64,000 nt of DNA from Spirosoma aureum. Its GTDB lineage: Bacteria > Bacteroidota > Bacteroidia > Cytophagales > Spirosomataceae. Below are positions 8,316-17,159 of the stretch, in pieces. The position numbers and the translations under genes were made by a program. The DNA lies in the NCBI RefSeq assembly GCF_011604685.1, contig NZ_CP050063.1:569001-633000 (forward strand), read 5' to 3'. Within the stretch, counting starts at the first letter, position 1. Every line of letters starts with the position of its first letter. The notes under the pieces were generated by a model. It worked only from the letters and a program-made list of their open reading frames with translations. It ran no database searches and had not been told where the DNA came from.

Positions 8316-10706
8316 ATGTCGACATTTACAAAATGGGTCTTACTGTTTATTGGATGGCCCTTTTTTGCTTTTGCCCAGCTTCAGATTACACACCCAATGT
8401 CGCGACTCGTTGTTCAGCGCGGGAGCGACGGGAATGGGCGACTGTATTTATCAGGGCGACTGAGCAGTGCCGTCGATCGGGTAGAGGCTTCGCTAACGCC
8501 CGTTTCGGCTGGGCAGGGAAATGCTACGGGCTGGCAGGTGGTTCAAACAAATCCGACAGATAATGTTTTTCTGGGGTATGTTACAGGTTCAGGCGGATGG
8601 TACATTCTGACCGTACGAACGCTGATTGGGAATACCGTAATCGCACAGGGGACCGTACAACCTGTCGGTATTGGTGAAGTGTTCGTTACGGCCGGACAGT
8701 CAAATTCGCGGGGCCTGGGTATTGGCGATAATGACCTTGGAGCCATTACTGACCGGGTTAGTGCCATTGATTCGATCAACCACTCCTATCCGCCTGGCGC
8801 GCAGGCGCTTGTCGCGTCTGGTGATCCCATGCCCGTGCCCATATTCCAGCCGTTGACCGCTGGCCGGAAAATTTTTCCTATGGCTGAAAGTTCGTGGGGA
8901 TGGGGCGAATTAGGCGACTACATCGTGAATCGCTACAATGTGCCGGTGGCGTTTTACGTAGCCGGATGGGATGGGTCGACGGCCGAAAACTGGTACAATA
9001 CGGCGAATGGCATTCCAACCTGTAATCGATATTTCTGTGCCGAAAACTGGCCTAACCTGCAACCCTATACCAACCTTAAGAACGTACTTCATTACTACAA
9101 TTCCATTGCAGGCATTCGGGCTGTATTATGGCATCAGGGTGAGGCCGAATACAGCTTTCCCGATGGAACGACCAGTATTCCGCAATACTATGATCGATTA
9201 GTTGGGGTTATCCAGAAATCAAGGCAGGATTTTGGGGGGCGTAATATGCCCTGGATGGTGGCCCGTGCCTCATTCGATGGTACAGATTTTCGCCCTGCCG
9301 TTGTTACCGAACAGCAGCGAGTTATTGATACACCGGGCCTGAACGTGTATCAGGGCCCTTATAACGATACGATTGTTAATCGCAATGCGGGCAATACAGA
9401 TGTGCATTTCAAAAATAGCTCACGCCCGGCAACACACCCGCGCTATTACTTAAATCCGGCATCTATTCCCGCCGATATGGGGCTTTCCCGGTTTGCCCGC
9501 AACTGGAATAATAGCCTTAGTAACAGCTTTTTCCAAAACACGCAGCCGGTTACGCCTACTCAATTCGCTGTTACAGGAACCGTAGCGGACTATATCCGCC
9601 CCGGCGATAGTCTGTATGTGCCTTTCTCAACGCTCGGTTCATTTGCGGGCGATAACCAATGGCAAGTGCAGTTGCTTGATTCGCTTGGCCGTTACTGGTC
9701 TACATTAGGCAGTGGTTCGGCAAGTCCGATAAAACTAAAAGTTCCTGACACCCTTCGACTGGGAAGCCGCTTTCAGCTTCGGGTTGTAGCTACGTCGCCA
9801 TTCCTGCCGGCTGTACCTTCCAATTTATTCCGGACGAGTGCCACGGCCAGTCAGGCAGATGTTAGTCTGGCCATGGGAATCAGTCAACGACTGCCTGACC
9901 TGAACGGCCCCGTTACAATTAGTCTTTTTGTCCAGAACAACGGCCCAGGGCAGGCACGAAACATTGTGATTCGGGACCGCTTGCCCGATAATCTGGCGTT
10001 TATTTCATCGACAGGCTTAACATTCAGTAATAATGTGCTGACCAGTAATGCCATGGATATTAGTCCGGGTGCAACGCAGGTTATCAGTTTTGTCGCTCAG
10101 CCGACGGCTGGTGGCACATATAGTAATGCTGCAGAAATTGCACAGATGCTCTCAACCGACCCCGATAGCCAGGCTAACTCCGGTACGGGAGATGGGCAGG
10201 ATGATATGGCTATGCTGGATTTTCGTACCAAACAGGGTGGTTCTGGTTTATTTGTTTCGCCCAATCCCAATCAGGTTCCATTACCTACTGTTGTCAGTAA
10301 TCAGCCAATCCCTGATCCCACTAAAGCAGACATCAGCCTGAGCATATCCGTCGATAATCGGGTGCCCCGCCTGAATGATGTGATCACGTATTCACTGACT
10401 ATTTCCAATGCGGGTGGTGCCAATGCTTCTACGCTGTTTGTTATTGCCTACCTACCCAGCGGGCAGGTTTTTGAGTCAAGTAATGATCTGGCATTAAGCG
10501 GCAATGGCGTTGCCGGTAGTGTCAGTAATCTGGCTGCTGCTACCAGTAGAACATTGCAGTTTAAGGCCAGAGTTACTGCGCCGGGGATGGGTGTTTGTAG
10601 TGCACAGATTTTAGCCGCTGGCCAGGCCGATCCCGACTCTGTACCTGGTAACGGGACTAGTAATGGCGAAGATGATACCGCTCAGGTAGACGTGCGCGTG
10701 AAGTAA
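8316..10706 (+). CDS. Secreted SASA/SGNH carbohydrate esterase with DUF11 domains
   Basis: A 796-residue exported protein with signal peptide (WVLLFIGWPFFAFAQ). Residues from about 115 to 400 form a sialate O-acetylesterase-like SGNH hydrolase: nucleophile Ser129 in TAGQSNSRGLG, a conserved WHQGEAEY block, and Asp362-x-His364 in NTDVHF. The C-terminal half holds two DUF11 repeats (about 512-640 and 690-796), each with a cue such as ISLFVQNNGPGQARN and DVITYSLTISNAGGA, which often form stalks on surface proteins. It probably removes acetyl groups from surface or dietary glycans. It follows the propeller kinase by 111 bases, so the two may be functionally linked, but no sequence evidence proves regulation. 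Confidence 0.85.
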   Translation: MSTFTKWVLLFIGWPFFAFAQLQITHPMSRLVVQRGSDGNGRLYLSGRLSSAVDRVEASLTPVSAGQGNATGWQVVQTNPTDNVFLGYVTGSGGWYILTVRTLIGNTVIAQGTVQPVGIGEVFVTAGQSNSRGLGIGDNDLGAITDRVSAIDSINHSYPPGAQALVASGDPMPVPIFQPLTAGRKIFPMAESSWGWGELGDYIVNRYNVPVAFYVAGWDGSTAENWYNTANGIPTCNRYFCAENWPNLQPYTNLKNVLHYYNSIAGIRAVLWHQGEAEYSFPDGTTSIPQYYDRLVGVIQKSRQDFGGRNMPWMVARASFDGTDFRPAVVTEQQRVIDTPGLNVYQGPYNDTIVNRNAGNTDVHFKNSSRPATHPRYYLNPASIPADMGLSRFARNWNNSLSNSFFQNTQPVTPTQFAVTGTVADYIRPGDSLYVPFSTLGSFAGDNQWQVQLLDSLGRYWSTLGSGSASPIKLKVPDTLRLGSRFQLRVVATSPFLPAVPSNLFRTSATASQADVSLAMGISQRLPDLNGPVTISLFVQNNGPGQARNIVIRDRLPDNLAFISSTGLTFSNNVLTSNAMDISPGATQVISFVAQPTAGGTYSNAAEIAQMLSTDPDSQANSGTGDGQDDMAMLDFRTKQGGSGLFVSPNPNQVPLPTVVSNQPIPDPTKADISLSISVDNRVPRLNDVITYSLTISNAGGANASTLFVIAYLPSGQVFESSNDLALSGNGVAGSVSNLAAATSRTLQFKARVTAPGMGVCSAQILAAGQADPDSVPGNGTSNGEDDTAQVDVRVK

Positions 10707-10932
10707 ACGAATCGATTATCTTCCAGATTCAATGACCTTAATTGGCTGTTTTTACGAACGGTTTAGGCTGTATCTTCGTTAAAACTGTATCTATCCGTGA
10801 TTTTCGTACGCTATATGCCCAAGTCTCTTCATTATAAGTGGTGAGGATTTGGGGTCTTTTGTCTTTTATTGAAACTAGACAGGACTAGTCGGTAAATAGT
10901 TCGTTAGCACACAATTTGCCCGTAAATCGAAG

Positions 10933-13701
10933 ATGAAGAGTCAGTGGATTATTCTGGGTACCGTCGGCATCGCTGTAGCGTTTATGCTCTCGTCGTTTCT
11001 CGGTATTTTTGAGGAACGGGTCGATTATAACACGCAGATTAAACCACTGCTGAACAAAAATTGCATCGCCTGCCACGGTGGTGTTAAAAAAGCCTCAGGA
11101 TTCTCGCTGTTATTTAAGCATGAAGCCCTGGCACCGGCCAAATCCGGCAAACTGGCCATTATTCCCGGTGATGCTGATGGTAGTGAAATGATTCGGCGAT
11201 TGACGCTCGATGACCCCGATGAGCGAATGCCGCTCGATCACCCAGCTCTGAAACCGGATGAAATCGATCTCCTGAGTAAATGGATCGATCAGGGGGCCGA
11301 ATGGGGCGATCACTGGGCGTATCAGACAGTCGAGAAGCCTGACATTCCGAAAATTGGCACGTTCTGGAGCCGACTGGGTATTGCTGAAAATGACGAAACG
11401 AACTGGGCCAAAAATGAGATTGATCATTTTATTCTGGATAAATTAAAGCAGGAAGGAATAAAACCGTCGCCTGAGGCTGATCGGGCTACGCTAATCCGGC
11501 GGCTATCGCTCGACCTCACGGGATTGCCTCCCTCAGAAAAAGACGTTCTTGACTTTACAACCGATCAGTCAGCCAATGCTTATGAGAAAGTGGTTGATCG
11601 ATTACTAACCGCTCCGGCTTATGGCGAGCGCTGGACGGGCATGTGGCTCGATCTTGCCCGATATGCTGATACAAAAGGCTATGAACGTGATCCCGGTCGG
11701 AAAATCTGGCGTTACCGCGATTGGCTTATTAAGGCCTTCAATGAAGACAAACCCTTCGATCAATTTACAATTGAACAAATTGCGGGTGATTTGTTGCCGA
11801 AACCAACGGACGCTCAGCTGATCGCAACGGGCTTTCATCGGAATACGATGAACAATGATGAAGGTGGTACGCAGGACGAGGAGTTTCGGGTCGCAGCCAT
11901 GCTGGATCGCGTCAATACGACCTGGGACGTATGGCAGGGAACAACTTTCTCATGTGTGCAGTGCCACAGCCACCCCTACGACCCATTTGTTAACGAAGAG
12001 TATTATAAGTTTCTCGCTTTCTTCAACAACAGCCGCGACGAAGATGTAACGAGTGATACACCGACACTGCGATTCTATAAAGCAGATGATTCGCTCAAAC
12101 TTGTCAATCTGCGGCAGTTTATTGCCAAAAGTATTCCTAATCCTAAGCAGGCCAGCATACAGGCCGACTATTTTACGAAGCTGGCCCGGACGATGGAGCC
12201 GAAAATCAATTCGCACGATTTCGACCAATTGGTAAACGCGTCGTTGCTGGATGCCAAGTATTTTGGTTTTCAGGATAAAGGCTCGGCCCGTATCAAAAAC
12301 GTAACGCTGACAGGGCGCCCAAGGCTCCTGATTTCGTGGGGCACAAAGGCTCCTGATGCAACTGTCACCTTTCGGCAGGATAATTTGGCTGGTCCCGTAC
12401 TGGCTACTGTTCGTGTGCCGAAAACGGGGAGTACCGGCAATGATACGATCCAGTTAATACCATTACCACCCGTGAAAGGTAAACACAATTTATACGTATC
12501 GCTCAATAGTCCAACTGCCCCCAAAGATTGGGTCCAGATCAAATGGGTATCATTTCAGCCATCGTTGCCCAATCAGCCTCTGGACGCTGTCGGCGAAAGT
12601 GACAAATTACTGTTGGATATTCTGAATGCCAACCCCGAACAAACGCCTATCATGCTCGATGGTACGGGCGATTTAGCGCGGGAAACGTATGTTTTCCAGC
12701 GGGGTAACTGGCTGGTAAAAGGGAAGCGCGTAATGCCGGATGTGCCGAAGTACTTTCCGGCAATGGACCCTAAATTACCTAAAAACAGGCTTGGCCTGGC
12801 AAAGTGGATGGTCAGTCGGGAGCATCCGCTAACGGCACGCGTTGCCGTTAATCGATTCTGGGAACAACTGTTTGGTACCGGAATCGTTGAAACCGTCGAG
12901 GATATGGGTACGCAGGGTATTACACCGACGCACCGCGAGTTGCTGGACTATTTGGCAGTTGAGTTTATGGAAACCGATCATTGGAGCGTGAAAAAACTCC
13001 TGAAAAGGCTCGTGATGTCAGCTACCTATCGGCAACGTTCGGAGGTTTCTCCTGAACTGGTAGCCAAAGATCCTTTTAATAAGTGGCTGGCTCGGGGGCC
13101 ACGTGTGCGGCTATCGGCTGAGGCTGTGCACGATCAGGCACTGGCTGTCTGTGGGCTGTTGAGCCAAAAAATGTACGGGCCAAGCGTTATGCCCGTTCAG
13201 CCTGATGGCATCTGGCAGTCGCCCTACGATGGCGAAAGCTGGAAGCAGAGTACGGGTGAGGATCTTCACCGGCGGGCATTATACACTTATTGGAAACGGA
13301 CGGCACCCTATCCATCGATGGTTACGTTTGATAGCCCCAGTCGGGAGTTCTGCCAGTTACGAAGACTCCGAACAAATACGCCCTTGCAAGCCCTTGTCAC
13401 ACTGAATGATCCTGTCTATGTGGAAGCGGCTCAACAGTTGGCAGGCTACATGCAGAAGCATGGCCAGTCGCCCGAAATGCAGATACAGGCCGGATTTCGT
13501 CGGTTAATGTTGCGGGATCTGCCTCCTAAAAAACTGAGCATACTAGCCCGGCTCTATCGCAGTACGGAAGCGCATTACCGACAGAAACCGGGTGAAGCTC
13601 AAAAGTTGATGGCCAGGGCCGATGCTTCGCCCGAGCAGGCTGCATTGACAGTAACCGCCAATACCATGCTGAATCTGGATGAAGTTGTTACGAAAGAATA
13701 A
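10933..13701 (+). CDS. PSCyt1/DUF1549/DUF1553 cytochrome-like protein
   Basis: A 922-residue protein with an N-terminal membrane anchor (IILGTVGIAVAFMLSS), a Planctomycete-type cytochrome c domain with haem motif C44-I-A-C47-H48, then DUF1549 (about 150-370) and DUF1553 (about 620-880). A second CxxCH lies at 341-345 (CVQCHSHPYDP), inside DUF1549, where it is a conserved family feature. Biochemical function of the family is not established; its genes are usually found beside a DUF1501 gene, as here, and are thought to act on sulfated or other polysaccharides. The partner gene starts 73 bases downstream and the two are likely one transcript. Confidence 0.9.
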   Translation: MKSQWIILGTVGIAVAFMLSSFLGIFEERVDYNTQIKPLLNKNCIACHGGVKKASGFSLLFKHEALAPAKSGKLAIIPGDADGSEMIRRLTLDDPDERMPLDHPALKPDEIDLLSKWIDQGAEWGDHWAYQTVEKPDIPKIGTFWSRLGIAENDETNWAKNEIDHFILDKLKQEGIKPSPEADRATLIRRLSLDLTGLPPSEKDVLDFTTDQSANAYEKVVDRLLTAPAYGERWTGMWLDLARYADTKGYERDPGRKIWRYRDWLIKAFNEDKPFDQFTIEQIAGDLLPKPTDAQLIATGFHRNTMNNDEGGTQDEEFRVAAMLDRVNTTWDVWQGTTFSCVQCHSHPYDPFVNEEYYKFLAFFNNSRDEDVTSDTPTLRFYKADDSLKLVNLRQFIAKSIPNPKQASIQADYFTKLARTMEPKINSHDFDQLVNASLLDAKYFGFQDKGSARIKNVTLTGRPRLLISWGTKAPDATVTFRQDNLAGPVLATVRVPKTGSTGNDTIQLIPLPPVKGKHNLYVSLNSPTAPKDWVQIKWVSFQPSLPNQPLDAVGESDKLLLDILNANPEQTPIMLDGTGDLARETYVFQRGNWLVKGKRVMPDVPKYFPAMDPKLPKNRLGLAKWMVSREHPLTARVAVNRFWEQLFGTGIVETVEDMGTQGITPTHRELLDYLAVEFMETDHWSVKKLLKRLVMSATYRQRSEVSPELVAKDPFNKWLARGPRVRLSAEAVHDQALAVCGLLSQKMYGPSVMPVQPDGIWQSPYDGESWKQSTGEDLHRRALYTYWKRTAPYPSMVTFDSPSREFCQLRRLRTNTPLQALVTLNDPVYVEAAQQLAGYMQKHGQSPEMQIQAGFRRLMLRDLPPKKLSILARLYRSTEAHYRQKPGEAQKLMARADASPEQAALTVTANTMLNLDEVVTKE

Positions 13702-13774
13702 ACAGAAAACAGCCTGGATTGCTGTTCTCTGGCGTCAGAGCGATTAAACGCGGATTTTTCCGCAGCAAGTATTT

Positions 13775-15277
13775 ATGGACAAACTCCTCAACGAACTTCA
13801 GCAGGCTGCGGCCGAGCGCGAAACCCGGCGGCATTTTCTGCACACCTGCTCAACAGGGCTGGGCGCAATGGCCCTCAGCTCGATCTTAGGCGGATGCGGG
13901 TTCTTTGGTAAAAATGAGGCTCAGACGAATACGGTTGGTACAGCTTTGCCAATGGGAGAGCCAACGGCACCGCATCCATCCCAGTATTTACCGAAGGCCA
14001 AACGGGTTATTTACATTCATATGGCCGGTTCTCCGAGCCAGCTGGAGTTGTTCGATTACAAGCCTGAACTGGCCAAATACAACGGTAAAGATTGTCCGCA
14101 GGAATTGCTTGAGGGTAAAAAGTTCGCGTTTATCCGGGGCGTTCCAAAAATGCTTGGTCCACAGGGTAAGTTTGCTCAATATGGCCAGTCGGGTGCCTGG
14201 GTATCTGATTATCTGCCTCATTTACAGGGTGTAGTCGATGACATAACGTTCCTGAAAGCGATGCATACGGATCAGTTCAACCATGCACCCGCCCAGTTAC
14301 TCATGCACACGGGTAGTGCTCGTCTAGGACGACCGAGCATCGGCTCGTGGGTTACGTATGGGCTTGGTACCGAAAATGATAATCTACCCGGCTACATTGT
14401 GCTGGCATCGGGTGGAAAGCAGCCCGATGCGGGAAAATCAATATGGGGTAGCGGTTTTCTGCCAACGGTTTATCAGGGTGTACAGTGTCGTACGGATGGT
14501 GATCCGGTATTATACGCATCAGATCCGGCCGGAATGGATCGTAATGTGCGCAAACAAACGATTGATGCCATTAGCCAGATCAATCAACAACAGTATGAGG
14601 ATGTTAAAGATCCTGAAATACTGACCCGCATCGCTCAATATGAACTGGCCTTTCGGATGCAGATGTCTGTACCTGATGCCATGAATATTAAAAGTGAGCC
14701 ACAGTATATTCTCGACAGCTACGGTGTCGATCCAAACAAAGGCTCGTTTGCCCGAAACTGTCTGCTTGCTCGTCGGCTGGTCGAACGCGGTGTTCGATTT
14801 GTTCAGTTGTTCGATTGGGGATGGGATACGCACGGTACGAGTGCCGACGGAGCCATAGAAATTGGACTCAAGAATAAATGCAACGAGTCTGACCAGGCAG
14901 TAACGGCCTTGCTGAAAGACCTCAAACAGCGTGGTTTACTGGACGATACCCTGGTTGTGTGGGGTGGTGAATTTGGCCGGACGCCTATGCAGGAAAATCG
15001 CGATGGCCAGGTATTGCCGTTCATGGGCCGGGATCATCACCTCGATGCTTTTACCGTCTGGATGGCCGGTGGTGGGGTTAAGCGTGGGTTTTCGTATGGC
15101 GAAACCGACGACATTGGTTATTATGGCGTTAAAGATCAGGTTCACGTTCACGACCTTCAGGCTACGATTCTACACCTGCTTGGCTTCGATCACACCAAAC
15201 TAACCTACCAGTTTCAGGGCCGACCGTTTCGACTGACCGATGTGGCCGGGAAGATTGTTAAGCCGGTGCTGGCGTGA
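13775..15277 (+). CDS. DUF1501 family protein, Tat-exported
   Basis: A 500-residue protein of the DUF1501 family, distantly related to sulfatases of the alkaline phosphatase fold. The N terminus has a twin-arginine signal (ETRRHFLH, Arg18-Arg19) followed by a hydrophobic stretch and a possible lipobox ending at Cys41 (ILGGC), so it is probably exported folded and lipid-anchored. Family blocks include VIYIHMAGSPSQLELFDYKP near the start, FVQLFDWGWDTHG, VVWGGEFGRTPMQ and MGRDHHLDAFTVWMAGGG, the last two with likely metal-binding Asp and His. It follows the PSCyt1/DUF1549/DUF1553 gene as in other genomes. The reaction is unknown. Confidence 0.92.
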   Translation: MDKLLNELQQAAAERETRRHFLHTCSTGLGAMALSSILGGCGFFGKNEAQTNTVGTALPMGEPTAPHPSQYLPKAKRVIYIHMAGSPSQLELFDYKPELAKYNGKDCPQELLEGKKFAFIRGVPKMLGPQGKFAQYGQSGAWVSDYLPHLQGVVDDITFLKAMHTDQFNHAPAQLLMHTGSARLGRPSIGSWVTYGLGTENDNLPGYIVLASGGKQPDAGKSIWGSGFLPTVYQGVQCRTDGDPVLYASDPAGMDRNVRKQTIDAISQINQQQYEDVKDPEILTRIAQYELAFRMQMSVPDAMNIKSEPQYILDSYGVDPNKGSFARNCLLARRLVERGVRFVQLFDWGWDTHGTSADGAIEIGLKNKCNESDQAVTALLKDLKQRGLLDDTLVVWGGEFGRTPMQENRDGQVLPFMGRDHHLDAFTVWMAGGGVKRGFSYGETDDIGYYGVKDQVHVHDLQATILHLLGFDHTKLTYQFQGRPFRLTDVAGKIVKPVLA

Positions 15278-15377
15278 ACTAATTTGACGTAACCTGAGCT
15301 TTATCGGTAAGCATCAATTTCGCTAAGCCGGTTTAGCGTCGCCTGAAGAAGGTGATGCTCTACAAGCTCCAGTAGCT

Positions 15378-16037
15378 ATGTCACGTACTTTTCTTATTCA
15401 TGGTTATGTCGAAACCTCAGCTATTTTCGACGAACTCGTCCCATTATTACCCGTTTCTACCTTCGTTCGAATAGATCTGGCCGATGAGTTTCTACGCTGG
15501 AAACTTACAAAGAGAATCAATGTCGAGCTACTGGCGCAGTATCTGATCAATTTTTATGAAATCAAGGCCGAAGATGTCATCATTGGCCATTCGATGGGTG
15601 GATGGATTGCCATCCATATCAAGCAATTAATCAGCGCAAAAGCTATTCTGGTATCGTCCTGTACCGACCAGCGGAAAATTAGGTTACCAACGCATAATTA
15701 CCGTTTGCTGAAGTTTCTGCTCTATTCGGGTATTACACAAAGCCGTCTGTTACTGAATTTTTTTCGGAAACAGTATCCGTTTGCCGAGTCGCTCGACTTG
15801 TATAGTAGCCTAATGGAAGGAATGAGGGGTATGAGTCGAACCTATATCGACCAGCAATTGCAGACGCTATTTGCCCCGGTGCCACCCCTGACAGTTTCGC
15901 CTGATTTGCGAATTCATACCCGCCGTGATAACATAATTGCCCGGCCTGCCGAACCATTCGTGGAAGTACCCGGTGATCATTTTAGTCTGGTTTTTCACCC
16001 AGAGCAAGTGGCTGAGCCTATTCGGCAACTACTCTAA
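15378..16037 (+). CDS. Alpha/beta hydrolase, substrate unknown
   Basis: A 219-residue soluble alpha/beta-hydrolase. The nucleophile elbow is GHSMGGW with Ser72; an oxyanion-hole motif HGY lies at residues 8-10, and the C-terminal part offers Asp in HTRRDNIIA and His in VPGDHFSLVF to complete the triad. It is compact, with a small lid region. No signal peptide is seen, so it is cytoplasmic. Its stop codon overlaps the convergent gatC stop by nine bases. The substrate cannot be told. Confidence 0.75.
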   Translation: MSRTFLIHGYVETSAIFDELVPLLPVSTFVRIDLADEFLRWKLTKRINVELLAQYLINFYEIKAEDVIIGHSMGGWIAIHIKQLISAKAILVSSCTDQRKIRLPTHNYRLLKFLLYSGITQSRLLLNFFRKQYPFAESLDLYSSLMEGMRGMSRTYIDQQLQTLFAPVPPLTVSPDLRIHTRRDNIIARPAEPFVEVPGDHFSLVFHPEQVAEPIRQLL

Positions 16038-16316
16038 TACTTTCGGCACCTCAAAAAACTGCTCGTCGTGCTGGGGTGCATTGGCGAGCGCCTGTTCGCG
16101 GGGAAGATGATTGCCAATAACGTCGTCTCGCAGGACATTGGTCTCGGCCGAAATATGGGTCAATGGTTCAATTCCTGTCGTATCGACCTCGTTGAGTTGC
16201 TCCATCCAGGTCAACACACCGTTTAGGCTGTCGAGCAGCTCGGCTTCTTCTTCGGGACGAACTTCCAGACGTGCCAGATGGGCAATTTTATGTAACGTTT
16301 CCTGATCTACTTTCAT
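16029..16316 (-). CDS. gatC: Aspartyl/glutamyl-tRNA amidotransferase subunit C
   Basis: A 95-residue GatC. It stabilises the GatCAB complex that converts Glu-tRNA(Gln) and Asp-tRNA(Asn) to the amidated forms. Diagnostic features are the start VDQETLHKIAHLARLEV, the central WMEQLNEVDTTGIEPLTH and the C-terminal LRDDV followed by LPREQALANAP and FFEVPKVLE. Length equals the family norm. gatA and gatB are not in this window. It sits downstream of plsC on the same strand with a 31-base gap, so the two may be cotranscribed. Confidence 0.95.
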   Translation of the reverse strand: MKVDQETLHKIAHLARLEVRPEEEAELLDSLNGVLTWMEQLNEVDTTGIEPLTHISAETNVLRDDVIGNHLPREQALANAPQHDEQFFEVPKVLE

Positions 16317-16347
16317 CGTAAAAGAGAGACTGGTGAAAGCGTGATCG

Positions 16348-17082
16348 TCAGGCCACTACTTTCTTTTCGCTCATTAATTCAGTGTTGATAATTCGGTATG
16401 TTTCCTCTTTCAGCCACTCGACATCGTCCTGGGTTAACCCTGCGGTTTCGATAGGCGGGTGAATAATCGCGCGGAGTGGATGCCAATGAAATCGTACCTT
16501 TTTCGTGTCGGGCAAAATTTTATAATTATTCAGCAGTGTAACCGGTACAATCGGAACCTGTTGCTGAATCGCCATGATAAATGCACCGTCTTTGAATGGA
16601 TGGTGCATTTGGGGCGGATTTTTCGCACGAATGCCCCCTTCCGGAAAGATCATGATACTGCGACCTGAAGCCAGCGTACGAATCGATTTCGCCAGTGAAT
16701 AAGCACGGCTGTTCGGCTGGTCGCGATCGACCTGAACGTGCAGTTTGGCGAACATATAACCCAGCAACGGAATATGTTTAACGTCACTTTTACCCACAAA
16801 GGCATAGTAATTCCTGACAATCACGCCCATAGCCGCAATGTCCAGATATGAGAAATGATTGGCACAGAACACATAAACCTGGTTTTTAGCAGGCTTAAAC
16901 CGACGCTCAACGCGAACGGGCATACCGATGCCAATGAAAAAAAGCGAGCCCCAGATAAAATTGATCTTATGCGCTACGGGTTTCCATTCATTGCGCTGCA
17001 AAAACACAAACTGTATCGGGAACAATACCAGATACAATGTGATAAAATAAACAGCGCACCAGATTGTATAAAGTAGTCGCAT
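16348..17082 (-). CDS. plsC: 1-acyl-sn-glycerol-3-phosphate acyltransferase (PlsC family)
   Basis: A 244-residue membrane-associated acyltransferase that makes phosphatidic acid from lysophosphatidic acid. Two hydrophobic segments lie at the N terminus (about 3-27 and 42-56). Motif I is NHFSYLD with His76 and Asp81, and motif III is FPEGGIR at 146-152. The family can also acylate ornithine lipids, so the precise acceptor is inferred. It precedes gatC and follows purH on the same strand, separated from purH by a hairpin. Confidence 0.88.
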   Translation of the reverse strand: MRLLYTIWCAVYFITLYLVLFPIQFVFLQRNEWKPVAHKINFIWGSLFFIGIGMPVRVERRFKPAKNQVYVFCANHFSYLDIAAMGVIVRNYYAFVGKSDVKHIPLLGYMFAKLHVQVDRDQPNSRAYSLAKSIRTLASGRSIMIFPEGGIRAKNPPQMHHPFKDGAFIMAIQQQVPIVPVTLLNNYKILPDTKKVRFHWHPLRAIIHPPIETAGLTQDDVEWLKEETYRIINTELMSEKKVVA

Positions 17083-17105
17083 AAGTCGCTGCTTTTGTCA
17101 TGCAG

Positions 17106-17141
17106 CCCCGGAAGCCCAGATAAAGTAAGCGGCTTCCGGGG
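17106..17141 (-). terminator. Hairpin after purH
   Basis: A perfect 11-bp GC-rich stem (CCCCGGAAGCC at 17106-17116 with 17131-17141) between the purH stop (17160) and the plsC start (17082). There is no T tract on either side, so it may terminate poorly or protect the mRNA end. Confidence 0.45.
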
Positions 17142-17159
17142 TTAGCATGTCAAAAAATA

